64,000 nt of DNA from Vibrio atypicus (GCF_009811315.1 NZ_BLID01000001.1:930001-994000), one strand, 5' to 3'. Positions 18,907-29,200 are shown, counted from the first letter of the stretch. The notes: generated from the letters alone by a model not told the origin. A program made the numbers and translations.

Positions 18907-20460
18907 TTAGGACATATAGTTTGTCAATTTGTCGTGTTGATAATCGTGTGTATTGAAATGGGATAGGCAATCTTTGCCGTTTTCTTTGGCATGGTAGAGT
19001 GCAATATCAGCGTTTTTAAATAGGGTTTCCTTAGTTTTGACTGCGTCGGAAAGTGACGCAATACCAATACTCAGTGACACTTTCTTACCAGCAATTGAGT
19101 CAACTTGGTGGTACTGACTAATTAGTCTTTGTGCATAACGTGTTGCGTCTTTCTCACCAAGGTTTGGACAAATTAGAATGAACTCGTCACCTCCCCAACG
19201 GCCAATATGATCGTAAGATCGGGTGCTTTTTTGAAGGTAGTCAGCGGTATCTCGCAAGATCAGGTCACCCGTATCGTGGCCATAGTTATCGTTAACTGAC
19301 TTAAAGTTATCAATATCAATTAATAGTAATGAAAGAGGTGAGTTTGACCGCTGGCAACGATCAAGCTCTTTTTGTAGGAGTTCATCAAGTATCCAACGGT
19401 TTAAAAGGTGAGTAAGGCTATCCTTCTCCGCTTTTACTTTGAGCTGATTGTGGTACGTCATATCACGAATGATGCATACACTTCGGTTTTCTTTTCCGAC
19501 GAATCCAGATGCAATGGTTAGCTCTAGCTCAATCCTTTTATTGGACTTGGTCATCGCCTGCATTTTTTTAGGCTTACCGACTTTTGATGAAGTATTGCTG
19601 TTACTGAATACTTGTTCTCTATAGTAGGAGCAGTATTGTTGATATTCAGGTGCTGCCAATTGCTCTAGAGGGATTTGAGTTAATTCGGCTTCAGAATACT
19701 CAAGTAAGTTACATGCTTTGTTGTTGGCTTGTAGGATTTTCCCTTGTTCGGAAATGTAGAGAATACCATCAGGAGAAATATCGAGTATGGACGAGAGTTG
19801 ATTGGATAGTTTGTTTGCGTTATTGATGATTTGGAGAAAGTAGTAGCTAACGCCGATGATGATTGGAGCCACGATAAGGTTAAATATTAAGGTCATCTGG
19901 CTGAGCTTAGACAGTTCTGCCGCTGTTTGGTCATAGATACTTTCAAATTTGGGTAATAGATAGCGCTGTAATGTATGTAAGGAGGCGTCAGCTTGCGTAT
20001 CATCGACTCTCACTATCTTATCCAGAGCTAGAGCGCTCGTATCACTAGATATACGCTTCGACGCAACGAGTTGGTTGTGATACTCCTCTAATGTGATCCT
20101 AAGGTGTTCAATCTCATGTATTAAATCCCCTTTATCAGTCAATGATTCAAACTCGATGATTTTTCTAACCGCATCGTCGTAACTCGCCAGTGCACGGTCG
20201 TAATACTGTTTATCGCGGCGAATGATGTAATTTTTAAAGTGATGGATGAAACCAACATAGCCTATTGTTCTTTCTATATCGGCGAGCTTTTGCGTCATTT
20301 CAAAGGTGATAGGGGCCTGCTCCAATACGACCGATTCCAAACGATTTATGGCGTTGGCTTGAATAGTGAGATACACGACAAAAAGCACGTTTAATAACGT
20401 GGACACGCAGATAACCCAAGGTAGGGCTTTTTTGTTGAAGTGTGTGTCTTGCCTGCTCAA
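18907..20460 (-). CDS. Membrane diguanylate cyclase with PAS domain
   Basis: Makes c-di-GMP from two GTP. 517 residues: membrane helix at about 13-34, periplasmic region of about 150 residues, second helix at about 186-212, PAS domain (about 220-340), and GGDEF domain (about 350-505). The active site motif GGDEF is intact and an RSYD inhibitory-site motif lies five residues before it, so the enzyme is probably active and product-inhibited. The start appears to be TTG at 20460; no in-frame ATG occurs before the first membrane helix and the ribosome binding site is weak. Confidence 0.88.
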   Translation of the reverse strand: MSRQDTHFNKKALPWVICVSTLLNVLFVVYLTIQANAINRLESVVLEQAPITFEMTQKLADIERTIGYVGFIHHFKNYIIRRDKQYYDRALASYDDAVRKIIEFESLTDKGDLIHEIEHLRITLEEYHNQLVASKRISSDTSALALDKIVRVDDTQADASLHTLQRYLLPKFESIYDQTAAELSKLSQMTLIFNLIVAPIIIGVSYYFLQIINNANKLSNQLSSILDISPDGILYISEQGKILQANNKACNLLEYSEAELTQIPLEQLAAPEYQQYCSYYREQVFSNSNTSSKVGKPKKMQAMTKSNKRIELELTIASGFVGKENRSVCIIRDMTYHNQLKVKAEKDSLTHLLNRWILDELLQKELDRCQRSNSPLSLLLIDIDNFKSVNDNYGHDTGDLILRDTADYLQKSTRSYDHIGRWGGDEFILICPNLGEKDATRYAQRLISQYHQVDSIAGKKVSLSIGIASLSDAVKTKETLFKNADIALYHAKENGKDCLSHFNTHDYQHDKLTNYMS

Positions 20461-20586
20461 AGCTTGTACTCATATTCTGGGACTACTTTAAGTGTAGAAT
20501 TTCCATATGAATTTTATTGCTTATTTATTGGGAGTGTGATTTGAGTTAAAGCTTGGAAGAATAAAAGGCGCGAGAGTTGACACAAT

Positions 20587-20613
20587 AAAGCCCGAGTTCA
20601 TGGCTCGGGCTTT
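20587..20613 (-). terminator. Rho-independent terminator of malK
   Basis: Stem AGCCCGAG (20589-20596) and CTCGGGCT (20604-20611) with a 7-base loop and A/T flanks; on the minus strand it follows the malK stop by 18 bases. Confidence 0.8.
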
Positions 20614-20631
20614 GTATTTGTAGAGGAAGAA

Positions 20632-21756
20632 TTATACTTCTGGGCGTTCTACACCTGATTCTTGGAACAGGCGACGACAAGCTTTGCCATCGCTGTGGAA
20701 TAGGTGACAGCGGTGTGCTGGAATGCCAACAGAAAGCTTGTCTCCCGGTTCGACGGCCAGTGTATCTGGCTGACGATAGATCATGTCAGCGTCTGCTGCG
20801 TCGATATGCATATAAACTTGTGTTTCGTTACCAAGTTTCTCGACGATGTTGACTTCGCCTTCGATGGTCGCATCACCTTCACTTGCTGGCAATAGGTGCT
20901 CAGGGCGAACTCCCATAGACATGCGTTCGCCTGCCGTTACTGTCGTACCATCAACAGGAATCCAGAAAGTGGTCCCATTTGCTAGCTGAACCATGACACG
21001 ATCTTTCTCTACAGCTTCGATAAATACGCTCATGAAGTTCATCTTTGGTGAACCAATAAAGCCAGCCACGAAGCGGTTTTGAGGGTAGTGGTATAGCTCA
21101 AGCGGTTTACCAACTTGAGAGACAAAACCTGCGTCCAAAACAACGATTTTATCGGCCATGGTCATCGCTTCGACCTGATCGTGTGTTACGTAGATCATGG
21201 TACAACCAAGTTTGCGTTGCAGTTTAGTGATTTCAGAACGCATCTGAACACGAAGTGCTGCATCAAGGTTAGATAGAGGCTCATCAAGCAGGAATACATT
21301 CGGCTGAGACACCAAAGTACGGCCGATAGCCACACGTTGACGTTGACCACCAGATAGCGCTTTTGGTTGGCGCTCTAGTAAGTGGCTCAGCTGGAGGATT
21401 TCTGCAGCATGTTCTACACGCTTATCGATTTCACCTTTGTCTGCTTTCGCCAATTTAAGGCCAAAAGACATGTTGTCGTAGAGATTCAAGTGAGGGTAAA
21501 GGGCGTAAGATTGGAAAACCATACCCACACCGCGTTTTGATGGTTCTACGTCATTCATGTACTCATCGCCAATGTATAGCTCACCAGAAGTGATGTCTTC
21601 AAGACCTGCAATACAACGAAGTAGTGTTGATTTACCACAGCCTGATGGACCAACGAAAACAACGAATTCGCCTTCTTGGATTTCTAAATCAACGTTCTTT
21701 GAAATTAAAACGTCACCGTAAGCTTTACATACATTTTTTAACGTGACACTCGCCAT
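20632..21756 (-). CDS. malK: Maltose/maltodextrin ABC transporter ATPase MalK
   Basis: Drives maltose import through MalFG and in enterics also binds the regulator MalT. 374 residues, standard length. Walker [10 protein letters not shown], signature LSGGQRQR, Walker B and D-loop [16 protein letters not shown], and switch histidine in [12 protein letters not shown] are all present; the C-terminal part is the OB-fold regulatory domain ([10 protein letters not shown]). Divergent from malE across a 678-bp control region, the arrangement known from enteric and Vibrio mal loci. Confidence 0.96.
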   Translation of the reverse strand: MASVTLKNVCKAYGDVLISKNVDLEIQEGEFVVFVGPSGCGKSTLLRCIAGLEDITSGELYIGDEYMNDVEPSKRGVGMVFQSYALYPHLNLYDNMSFGLKLAKADKGEIDKRVEHAAEILQLSHLLERQPKALSGGQRQRVAIGRTLVSQPNVFLLDEPLSNLDAALRVQMRSEITKLQRKLGCTMIYVTHDQVEAMTMADKIVVLDAGFVSQVGKPLELYHYPQNRFVAGFIGSPKMNFMSVFIEAVEKDRVMVQLANGTTFWIPVDGTTVTAGERMSMGVRPEHLLPASEGDATIEGEVNIVEKLGNETQVYMHIDAADADMIYRQPDTLAVEPGDKLSVGIPAHRCHLFHSDGKACRRLFQESGVERPEV

Positions 21757-22434
21757 CTAGCTCGTCCTCGATCAATATTTTTATTTTTACTGCCCATCAT
21801 TATATGAGTTATCGTGCGAGCAGTAACAGTAGGAATTCGGTATGGAGTGGTTTCTTTCATACTGTAAGAAAATTTGGGTGATGGATCACTCACATCACCC
21901 ACCAAAGCCAATAAAGAGTTTGCTTCCCCTGTATAGCATCAGCGTCTCCCCCGTGATTTGTTTGACCTTTCGACCTTAACCATTACGAACGCTGAGCGAT
22001 AACAGCAAACCCCTGCGGCATTGCAAATCAGCGTATCCTGTTGGTCTTCACCTGAGAACAAACTGTTAAGGGTTCTTACTATCCACTCTTGGATGTCTGC
22101 AGTTTCTCTTTATCTATGCTTGATTACATCCTCCTGAGCCTTTTTTTTGTAGGGGTAGTAGATAAGGAGGAGGGGGATAGGGTCGGATAGGGTGGAGTTA
22201 GATCAAGTTCAAAAAATTTCTCGTAATAACGTTGAATTCGATCACATAAAGTGTGGTTTTTGTGATTCCGCTCTCCAAGCTTGAACGATTGGGATCACGA
22301 AAATAGTCCATAATACTGAGGGCGTAGGGAGTAGGAGGATGAGCTAATGTTCAGTTTGGCTGACAATATATGTCGAAATACGGTGAAGCCTCTCGGTTGA
22401 CCCCTACAACATAAAATATAAAAAGGATATGAAC
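21757..22434. promoter_or_regulatory. malK-malE divergent control region
   Basis: 678 bp with no gene. Candidate MalT boxes (consensus GGGGAKGAGG) on the plus strand: AAGGAGGAGG 22164-22173, GGGGATAGGG 22173-22182 and GAGGATGAGC 22335-22344, each 8 of 10. A CRP-like site TGTGATTCCGCTCTCC lies at 22261-22276. The box at 22335 sits where a -37 MalT site would be if malE starts near 22372. The purine-rich tract 22151-22197 is unusual. All by eye. Confidence 0.45.
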
Positions 22435-23616
22435 ATGAAAAATGCCCTAAGCACAGTGGCACTAGGAACTCTAGTTGCTCTTGGCTCATTTGGTGCAAAT
22501 GCTGCTATCGAAGAAGGTCAATTAACCATTTGGATTAATGGCGATAAAGGTTACAACGGACTTGCTGAAGTAGGTAAACAATTCGAAGAAGACACTGGTA
22601 TTAAAGTAACGGTGGCTCACCCAGACGCACTTCAAGACAAGTTCCCGCAAACAGCAGCAACCGGCGATGGTCCTGATATCGTATTCTGGGCGCACGACCG
22701 TTTTGGTGGCTACGCTGAGTCTGGTCTACTGGCTGAAGTAAAACCATCTAAAGAAATTAAAGAAGGCATTGTAGATTTCGCGTGGGACGCGGTGAAATAC
22801 GATGGCAAGCTAATCGGCTACCCAGTGGCGGTTGAGTCACTGTCTCTTATCTACAACAAAGATCTTGTTCCTAACCCACCTAAGAGCTGGGAAGAAGTTG
22901 AAGCGCTAGACGCGAAGCTTAAGAAAGATGGCAAGTCTGCAATCATGTGGAACCTTAAAGAACCGTACTTCACTTGGCCGCTTATGGCAGCTGATGGCGG
23001 TTACGCGTTCAAATACGGCGCTGAAGGCTATGACATCAAAGATGCAGGTATTGCAAAAGATGGCGTGAAAGATGCAATGAGCTTCGTGAAAGGTCTAGTA
23101 GAGAAGGGCGTTATCTCTTCTGATATGGACTACTCTGTGTCTGAGTCTGCGTTTAACCAAGGTACTGCAGCGATGACAATCAACGGCCCATGGGCTTGGG
23201 GTAACATCGAGAAGTCTGGTATCAACTACGGTGTAACAACACTGCCTAAGTTTAACGGTCACTCTTCTAAACCGTTCGTTGGCGTACTAACAGCTGGTAT
23301 CAGCACGGCATCACCAAACAAAGACCTTGCAGTAGAGTTTATTGAAAACTACCTACTGACTAACGATGGCCTACGTAAAGTGAACAACGACAAGCCACTA
23401 GGTGCTGTTGCGCTTAACTCTTTCCAACGTGAGCTAGATGCAGATAAGCGTATCGCAGCAACAATGGACAACGCAATGAACGGCGAAATCATGCCAAACA
23501 TCCCACAGATGAGTGCATTCTGGGGCGCGGCTAAAAACGCTATCGTAAACGTTGTAGATGGTCGTCAAACTGTAGATGCAGCACTTGCAGATGCAGAAAA
23601 GCAAATGACTAAATAA
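22435..23616 (+). CDS. malE: Periplasmic maltose-binding protein MalE
   Basis: Binds maltose and maltodextrins in the periplasm and presents them to MalFGK2. 393 residues from the ATG at 22435 ([20 protein letters not shown]), chosen because AAGGA sits eight bases before it; the in-frame ATG six bases earlier is only two bases from that site. Signal peptide ends ANA before [20 protein letters not shown], which is nearly the mature start of enteric Mal[21 protein letters not shown] and the GPWAWGNIE region complete the match. Confidence 0.97.
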   Translation: MKNALSTVALGTLVALGSFGANAAIEEGQLTIWINGDKGYNGLAEVGKQFEEDTGIKVTVAHPDALQDKFPQTAATGDGPDIVFWAHDRFGGYAESGLLAEVKPSKEIKEGIVDFAWDAVKYDGKLIGYPVAVESLSLIYNKDLVPNPPKSWEEVEALDAKLKKDGKSAIMWNLKEPYFTWPLMAADGGYAFKYGAEGYDIKDAGIAKDGVKDAMSFVKGLVEKGVISSDMDYSVSESAFNQGTAAMTINGPWAWGNIEKSGINYGVTTLPKFNGHSSKPFVGVLTAGISTASPNKDLAVEFIENYLLTNDGLRKVNNDKPLGAVALNSFQRELDADKRIAATMDNAMNGEIMPNIPQMSAFWGAAKNAIVNVVDGRQTVDAALADAEKQMTK

Positions 23617-23690
23617 TTAAATTACACCTTTTGAGGAGGGGGTAACCTCTCCTCCATTTCTAAGTTTTAATATCGCTAGCAGGTTCTCTT

Positions 23691-25262
23691 ATGCAGTCAG
23701 TTCAAGGTACAGATGCGATGGCATCTTCAACAACGAGCTTGCCATCTAGTAAAAGCGTTTTTATTAAATGGGCAATTCTGGCGTCTGTCGGTATCGTTAA
23801 TGGCTACGCAACCGTCCTAATGTATTCCCGTGGTGAAACAGCGTTTGCGCTGCTTACCCTTATCCTAACCGCACTGGCGTTGTACATCTTTGGTAGTAAA
23901 AAGACTTACGCGCACCGTTATATCTATCCAGGTATCGCAGGTATGATCCTGTTCATCCTGTTCCCTCTTGCATATACGGTCAACCTCGCCTTCACTAACT
24001 ACAGTGCGAAAAACCAGCTTTCTTACGACCGAGCACAATCGGTTCTGCTTGATAGAACATTCCAAAGCGGCGACAGCTACCCGTTCACCTTGTACAAAAC
24101 AGAAAACGGTCACCGTATCGTAGTAAAAAAAGGTGATGTGTTGCTTGCCACTGATAACTTCAACTTGGCGACACCATCAGCAGATATGGACCTTTCAGTG
24201 GTAGATTCTGTTGCGGGTGAGAAAGAGAAGATCAAAACCATCATCAAAAATAAAGTGAGCTTAGGCGCTGTCGATCTACACCTACCAACAGGTGAAGATA
24301 TTCGCATGAGCGGCTTACGTAAATTTGCGGCAGTGGTGCCACTTTACACGCTGCAAGATGATGGTGAATCGATTTACAACAACCGTACTGGCGAAACTCT
24401 AAAGCCAAATATGGAAGTAGGTTTCTACCAACCTGTTGATGAGCATGGGCAGTTTACGGGTTCTACGGTTTCTCCAGGCTTTGTGGTTGGTATTGGCGGT
24501 AAAAACTTTGAACGAGTCTGGAAAGATGACGGCATCAAAGAACCGTTTGTAAGCATCTTCTTTTGGACAATTCTATTCTCTGGTCTCACAGTCGGCTTAA
24601 CTGTGATTATCGGTTTAGTGCTTGCGAGCGTAGTTCAGTGGGAAGCGATTAAAGGTCGTGCTGTTTATCGTGTACTACTTATTCTTCCATACGCTGTACC
24701 TGCGTTTATCTCGATTCTGATTTTTAAAGGTCTCTTCAACCAAAGCTTTGGTGAAATCAACATGGTGCTTGAAGCGCTGTTTGGTCTCAGCCCATCTTGG
24801 TTCTCTGATCCAATCATGGCGAAAGTGATGATTGTGTTCGTGAACACTTGGTTAGGCTTCCCTTACATGATGATTCTCTGTATGGGTCTGCTGAAAGCGA
24901 TTCCAGATGATCTATATGAGGCTTCAGCGATTGATGGTGCGAACTTCTTAGACAACTTCCGTAACATCACACTTCCGTTGATGATTAAGCCGCTAACACC
25001 GCTATTGATTGCGAGCTTTGCCTTCAACTTCAACAACTTTGTACTGATTCAGTTATTGACTCAAGGTGGTCCAAACATGATTGGTACATCAGAGCCGGCA
25101 GGTTACACAGACTTACTTGTAAGCTATACCTACCGTATCGCGTTTGAAGGTGGCGGCGGTCAAGACTTTGGTCTTGCAAGTGCAATCGCAACACTTATCT
25201 TCCTATTGGTTGGTGGCTTAGCTCTACTAAACCTACGTTTCACTAAGCTGTCTCAGGATTAA
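23691..25262 (+). CDS. malF: Maltose transporter permease MalF
   Basis: Inner-membrane subunit of the maltose importer. 523 residues, close to enteric MalF. It has an N-terminal group of membrane helices, the large periplasmic P2 loop (about residues 105-275) that contacts MalE, and the cytoplasmic EAA coupling loop YEASAIDGANFLDNFRNITLP (about 404-424), where it is docked by MalK. First ATG used, with AGCAGG upstream. Seventy-four bases after malE, 12 before malG. Confidence 0.96.
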   Translation: MQSVQGTDAMASSTTSLPSSKSVFIKWAILASVGIVNGYATVLMYSRGETAFALLTLILTALALYIFGSKKTYAHRYIYPGIAGMILFILFPLAYTVNLAFTNYSAKNQLSYDRAQSVLLDRTFQSGDSYPFTLYKTENGHRIVVKKGDVLLATDNFNLATPSADMDLSVVDSVAGEKEKIKTIIKNKVSLGAVDLHLPTGEDIRMSGLRKFAAVVPLYTLQDDGESIYNNRTGETLKPNMEVGFYQPVDEHGQFTGSTVSPGFVVGIGGKNFERVWKDDGIKEPFVSIFFWTILFSGLTVGLTVIIGLVLASVVQWEAIKGRAVYRVLLILPYAVPAFISILIFKGLFNQSFGEINMVLEALFGLSPSWFSDPIMAKVMIVFVNTWLGFPYMMILCMGLLKAIPDDLYEASAIDGANFLDNFRNITLPLMIKPLTPLLIASFAFNFNNFVLIQLLTQGGPNMIGTSEPAGYTDLLVSYTYRIAFEGGGGQDFGLASAIATLIFLLVGGLALLNLRFTKLSQD

Positions 25263-25274
25263 GGAGTACCGACT

Positions 25275-26165
25275 ATGGCAATGGTACAAGGTAAATCACT
25301 TAAATACCGTGTATGGGCGACACACGTTGCGCTGTGGATCTTTTTGTCAGCGATTATCTTCCCACTTCTGATGATTGTGGCGATTTCGTTCCGTGAAGGT
25401 AACTTCGCAACAGGTAGTCTAATTCCTGAAAATCCATCATTGGAGCACTGGAAGCTAGCATTAGGCTTTTCGGTGACGAATGCAGATGGTTCTGTTACAC
25501 CACCACCATTCCCAGTGCTGACTTGGCTGTGGAACTCAGTGAAAGTGGCGGGTATTACCTCGATTCTTATCGTGGCGCTATCGACAACCTCTGCTTATGC
25601 GTTTGCTCGTATGCGCTTTAGAGGCAAAGACACCATCCTGAAAGCGATGATGATTTTCCAAATGTTCCCAGCAGTATTAGCGCTAGTAGCACTATATGCC
25701 TTGTTTGATAAGTTAGGTCAGTACATTCCATTCCTTGGTTTGAACACTCACGGTGGCCTGATCTTCTCTTACTTAGGTGGTATCGCGCTGCACGTTTGGA
25801 CGATTAAAGGCTACTTTGAAACCATTGATAATTCGCTTGAAGAAGCGGCGGCGTTGGATGGCGCAACACCTTGGCAAGCGTTCAGATTAGTACTGCTACC
25901 ATTATCAGTGCCTATCCTTGCAGTGGTATTCATTCTTTCGTTCATTGGTGTCGTGGGTGAAGTTCCAGTAGCATCTTTACTACTTTCTGATGTAAACTCA
26001 TATACATTAGCGGTTGGTATGCAGCAGTATCTATACCCTCAGAATTATCTTTGGGGTGATTTTGCAGCAGCAGCAGTTTTGTCTGCACTACCAATTACCA
26101 TCGTATTCTTGCTTGCACAGCGCTGGTTAGTCGGAGGATTGACATCTGGCGGGGTGAAAGGTTAA
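25275..26165 (+). CDS. malG: Maltose transporter permease MalG
   Basis: Second inner-membrane channel subunit, 296 residues (normal), six membrane helices, EAA loop [21 protein letters not shown] near residue 190 and the conserved C-terminal tail ending [10 protein letters not shown] that reaches into the MalK dimer. Shine-Dalgarno AAGGAG. The last 30 bases of the gene contain a consensus -35 box (TTGACA at 26139) that seems to drive a separate small RNA. Confidence 0.96.
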   Translation: MAMVQGKSLKYRVWATHVALWIFLSAIIFPLLMIVAISFREGNFATGSLIPENPSLEHWKLALGFSVTNADGSVTPPPFPVLTWLWNSVKVAGITSILIVALSTTSAYAFARMRFRGKDTILKAMMIFQMFPAVLALVALYALFDKLGQYIPFLGLNTHGGLIFSYLGGIALHVWTIKGYFETIDNSLEEAAALDGATPWQAFRLVLLPLSVPILAVVFILSFIGVVGEVPVASLLLSDVNSYTLAVGMQQYLYPQNYLWGDFAAAAVLSALPITIVFLLAQRWLVGGLTSGGVKG

Positions 26166-26168
26166 TAA
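26139..26168 (+). promoter_or_regulatory. Promoter inside the 3' end of malG
   Basis: Perfect -35 TTGACA at 26139-26144, then an 18-base spacer and TAATAA at 26163-26168 (or 17 bases to TTAATA). Predicted start near 26174, just after the malG stop. The -10 is imperfect, so strength is uncertain. Confidence 0.5.
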
Positions 26169-26173
26169 GAACG

Positions 26174-26351
26174 ATAAGGGCGACCGCATGGTCGCCCATT
26201 TTGTTTCTCAACTTAACATTATTGGTTTGGCCGCCGACAGTTAAGAAGAGTGCAACTCTGGCGTTACGCATAGCTGGCTGTTAGCTAGATTCCTTACTAA
26301 AAACTACTAACAGTTTTTGTAACCAAAACCCGGTTTGTCCCGGGTTTTTTT
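26174..26351 (+). ncRNA. micX: Candidate MicX-type small RNA downstream of malG
   Basis: About 178 nt: begins after the internal malG promoter, contains hairpins GGGCGACC/GGTCGCCC (26178-26197) and AAAAACT/AGTTTTT (about 26299-26317), and ends at a strong terminator. It has no plausible reading frame. In Vibrio cholerae the sRNA MicX is known to overlap the 3' end of the malG homologue and to repress an outer-membrane protein and a peptide-binding protein mRNA; I identify this element by position and structure, from memory, not by alignment. E. coli also has a malG 3' sRNA (MalH). The 5' hairpin may at the same time end part of the malEFG transcript. Confidence 0.55.
26325..26351 (+). terminator. 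Strong Rho-independent terminator of the malG-downstream RNA
   Basis: Stem AAAACCCGG (26325-26333) and CCGGGTTTT (26340-26348), 6-base loop, ending in a run of seven T. Confidence 0.9.
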
Positions 26352-26493
26352 ATGCCTAAGAAACCGTTGCAAGTATAAGAATTAAGACACGGAAAGATAT
26401 CTGCTTGCTGACGGGATGCGATGCAGTATAGAAATGTATATGCAACAAAATCCTTGTTACATTGCCAAACTTGCTCGTTGTCTGCGGTGCCTG

Positions 26494-26739
26494 CTAAAAC
26501 TCTCGATTGGATGGAGCGCACCCTGCGTAGCGCAGTAACACGTAAACACTCTCCTGTGACAGAGCTACCTTTCGGAATAGGTCAGCAAACGTTGCATCAC
26601 CACCAAAACACGCTTGAATATAGTTATTGATCTCTTGGTCTTGATAACCTTCCACATACAGCGTCCTGACCCATTGATACTCAACAGCTTTAGTATTGGT
26701 TAATGTATTTGCATTAAGAGTTACTTGGCTCACACTCAC
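26494..26739 (-). CDS. Small hypothetical protein (81 aa)
   Basis: 81 residues, GTG start with Shine-Dalgarno AAAGGAC seven bases upstream. The composition looks protein-like (VEYQWVRTLYVEGYQDQEIN, one Cys in each half) with no signal peptide or membrane segment. I do not recognise a family. It is isolated between the malG-downstream sRNA (convergent) and the thioesterase gene. Likely a real small Vibrio gene because of the good ribosome binding site, but function is unknown. Confidence 0.55.
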   Translation of the reverse strand: MSVSQVTLNANTLTNTKAVEYQWVRTLYVEGYQDQEINNYIQACFGGDATFADLFRKVALSQESVYVLLRYAGCAPSNREF

Positions 26740-26881
26740 AGAGTCCTTTGAAGCTAATCATTCGCTAGCGAATTTAAGCAAACAAAGATTAAGGAAAAAT
26801 GACAATAGTGAGGCTTAACTGAAAGCTGACCAAAAAGTGTGAATATCAGGCTAAAGGCGTGCTAGTTGAGAGGGGGGAACA

Positions 26882-26903
26882 CCTAGAGGCGGATACCTCT
26901 AGG
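26882..26903 (-). other. Hairpin after the thioesterase gene
   Basis: Perfect 8-bp inverted repeat CCTAGAGG (26882-26889) and CCTCTAGG (26896-26903), 12 bases past the stop on the minus strand. No T-run, so a weak or Rho-assisted terminator at best. Confidence 0.45.
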
Positions 26904-26915
26904 CTGAGAAGCTGT

Positions 26916-27401
26916 TTACTTGAGGTACTTAACGTGCGCTTCCATCTCTTCGCCAATTTGTTTGCGCATATTCATTAAGCGAATCGCAGAATCACGTAGT
27001 TCAATGTCTTCTGCTGTTTCTGGAATCCATTCAGGGACGCTGGTGGGCTTGCCATGCTCATCTACCGCAACCATGATGACAATACAGTGAGTCGTTAAGC
27101 GGTTTTTAAGCTCTTTAGGGTCACTTGCTTGTACGTCTATTGCTATATGCATTGAGCTTCGACCTGTGTAGATAACCTTGGCACTAACTTCAACCAAATT
27201 GCCAACATGAATTGGTTGAACAAAACGTATACCACCTGCATAAGCGGTAATACAGTACTTACCACTCCATGCTGCGGCATTGGCATAGGCCGCTAAATCG
27301 ATCCATTTCATCACGGCACCACCGTGAACTTTCCCCCCAAAGTTTACATCTCCGGGCTCAGCTAAAAAACGCAGGGTAGTGTCGCGTTTACCATTACTCA
27401 T
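26916..27401 (-). CDS. Acyl-CoA thioesterase (hotdog fold)
   Basis: Probably hydrolyses acyl-CoA to free acid and CoA in the cytoplasm. 161 residues, single hotdog domain of the YciA/BFIT type. Key segment PGDVNFGGKVHGGAVMKWIDLAAYANAAAW contains the Asn/His/Gly pattern and the aspartate on the central helix. The C-terminal 30 residues form a charged helix (RLMNMRKQIGEEMEAHVK). Shine-Dalgarno AAAGGA. Chain-length preference cannot be read from sequence. Confidence 0.85.
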   Translation of the reverse strand: MSNGKRDTTLRFLAEPGDVNFGGKVHGGAVMKWIDLAAYANAAAWSGKYCITAYAGGIRFVQPIHVGNLVEVSAKVIYTGRSSMHIAIDVQASDPKELKNRLTTHCIVIMVAVDEHGKPTSVPEWIPETAEDIELRDSAIRLMNMRKQIGEEMEAHVKYLK

Positions 27402-27608
27402 CTGTCAGTCCTTTCGTGTTAGAGGCAATTATAGTTATTGCTTATTATCTTAAATAACAAAGCTGTTAATTATCTGCAACATCTATTCGAGTTTAGACCG
27501 AAAAAGTTATTTGAGTGAGGTCTAGAATGACGGCTTGGCGAGTGAGTAGGGGAGTTAAGAAATAATAAACGCTCAATAAGGAGCGTTGTAGTTTGTATGA
27601 GGTAGATG

Positions 27609-28787
27609 CTAAGAACCGGCTTTGGAGGCCATAACTTGGTCCATAATCGTCATGCTTTGTTCGAAGTAGGGATTGTAAGTTAATCGAGCATGAACCTTTC
27701 CCGGTTCTACGTACCCCCACGCCGAATACCAAATTTCTTTGCCAGCTTCACATGCGCCGGCTTCTTCATTAGGCTGGCCGTTGCTACAAATTAAATTGTC
27801 GCCACCAATACCGTAATTTGGGTTAGTTGGTGAAAAAAGAAGCCCCATGTGTGAACCGTTTGATATTCGTTGCTCTGGAATGTCCATGCTAAAACGTGTT
27901 GAGCGAGGCTCTAGGAGATCACGCTCTCCCTGCCAAACTATATGGCTATTGGGGTTCGACATTTTTTGGCTGAACGTGTCTATTGCAAACTGCGTGTTGA
28001 TGACTTTGTCGCCTTCACTTAACAACATAAAGACAGGTTTACTGTAGTTAGCGGCTTCAAGTTGTTCCCTGACGACCGAAGACGTTTGATAGTAAACCGC
28101 TGCAGCACTCATAGGCAAAGAGTTGTAACGCAGTGGGTTATCTTCAGGGTCTTGATCGGCCCAAGTGATAAAGTGGCTGGCGAGTTCAGCGAATTGAACC
28201 GTGCTAGAACCCGGCTGAAGTGCTGGGGAAAACAGAAGAAGCCCTTCGATTGATGGGTCATTGATAGCTTCTGATGTCACTAAGTTTGCACCTGTCGAAT
28301 ATCCACCTAGCCAAACGGACTGCGAGTCTTGTTTCAATAGGGCAATATGATGCTTAACAACACCTTGCCAATCAGAAAGTTCTGGTAATTGTAGATCCCC
28401 AACTTTGCTCGCATGGCCAGGTAATAGAATCGTCCGTACTAAATAGCCGTTGTCAGCTAAGTGCTGGGCGATATCCGAAAATGAGTAAGGTGAGTCCCCT
28501 AGGCCGTGAACAAGCAATACGCCTTGGCCATTCGGTGTTGTGGGGCGGTATTCTCTCGGTAGAATCTGCGCAAGCTCTGATGATTTGTCGTCTGTGATAA
28601 ATAATCGATTTTCAGTTAGCCATTGTTTTGTTTCATTGACATAGGCATCAAAGCTTTGCTGTGTATAGTTAGGCAATGCTTGAGCTTTATCATAAGCCGG
28701 GTCTGTCTCTGAAGATGAACACCCAACCAGTGCTGCGGTAGTTGCTGCAGCTATGTAAAAAACGAATGCGACGGTTTTTCGCTTCAT
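27609..28787 (-). CDS. Lipoprotein alpha/beta hydrolase
   Basis: 392 residues from the ATG at 28787 (MKRKTVAFVFYIAAATTAAL), giving a signal peptide with lipobox ALVGC; longer in-frame starts would run into the upstream gene and lose the signal peptide. Alpha/beta hydrolase core with oxyanion region VLLVHGLGDSPYSF, nucleophile elbow GYSTG (Ser), an acidic residue near EGDKVI and histidine in NGSHMGLLF. Similar to lysophospholipase/monoglyceride-lipase-like enzymes; substrate unknown. It lies 19 bases after a small membrane protein gene and is probably cotranscribed. Confidence 0.85.
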   Translation of the reverse strand: MKRKTVAFVFYIAAATTAALVGCSSSETDPAYDKAQALPNYTQQSFDAYVNETKQWLTENRLFITDDKSSELAQILPREYRPTTPNGQGVLLVHGLGDSPYSFSDIAQHLADNGYLVRTILLPGHASKVGDLQLPELSDWQGVVKHHIALLKQDSQSVWLGGYSTGANLVTSEAINDPSIEGLLLFSPALQPGSSTVQFAELASHFITWADQDPEDNPLRYNSLPMSAAAVYYQTSSVVREQLEAANYSKPVFMLLSEGDKVINTQFAIDTFSQKMSNPNSHIVWQGERDLLEPRSTRFSMDIPEQRISNGSHMGLLFSPTNPNYGIGGDNLICSNGQPNEEAGACEAGKEIWYSAWGYVEPGKVHARLTYNPYFEQSMTIMDQVMASKAGS

Positions 28788-28806
28788 ATATACGATGGAT
28801 TCCTGA

Positions 28807-29013
28807 CTATTTAGAGATTTCTTCATATTCCCCTTCAAGCACAGATTTTTGGTTTGCTTGAGTAAAGGCATTGCGATTCATTTTGATCGCTTTTTCAATT
28901 TTCTTACCAGTGATCAGTGCCACAATCATTAGTGGAACTGCCACAATAAGACTAAATATTAGGGTAAAGAAACCAATAAACAGCGCCAAGATACCAGAAA
29001 CAACTCTATTCAT
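28807..29013 (-). CDS. Small membrane protein (68 aa), unknown function
   Basis: 68 residues: one long or two short hydrophobic helices at about 5-36 (GILALFIGFFTLIFSLIVAV), then a basic, hydrophilic C-terminus (KKIEKAIKMNRN). Shine-Dalgarno GAGGT precedes the ATG. Gene stops 19 bases before the lipoprotein hydrolase start, so the two are likely one transcript. I do not recognise a family; it may anchor or assist the hydrolase, which is inference. Confidence 0.65.
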   Translation of the reverse strand: MNRVVSGILALFIGFFTLIFSLIVAVPLMIVALITGKKIEKAIKMNRNAFTQANQKSVLEGEYEEISK

Positions 29014-29081
29014 AATGCTTACCTCTTAATTGATAGGTTCACAATACTGCAAGGTAAATGAATGAAACATGAACAAGGATC

Positions 29082-29112
29082 AAAAAAGCCACTCTCATCC
29101 AATGAGAGTGGC
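29082..29112 (-). terminator. Rho-independent terminator of the GAPDH gene
   Basis: Eleven-bp perfect stem (29088-29098 with 29102-29112), 3-base loop, and a six-base U-run on the minus strand (A-run 29082-29087). Confidence 0.92.
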
Positions 29113-29200
29113 AAATACGGGGGATTATTATTCGTTATAGTGTTGTGGAGATTTGCTCCCAGCGAACACTGAGAGCGATATCTAGTCGATGTTGGCTAGG

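Noticed and set aside
22295..22498. Minus-strand frame overlapping the malE start
   Set aside because: Covers the malE promoter and signal peptide region, no ribosome binding site.
26297..26521. A 74-residue minus-strand frame across the malG-downstream sRNA
   Set aside because: No ribosome binding site, overlaps the terminator hairpin and a better small gene at 26494-26739.
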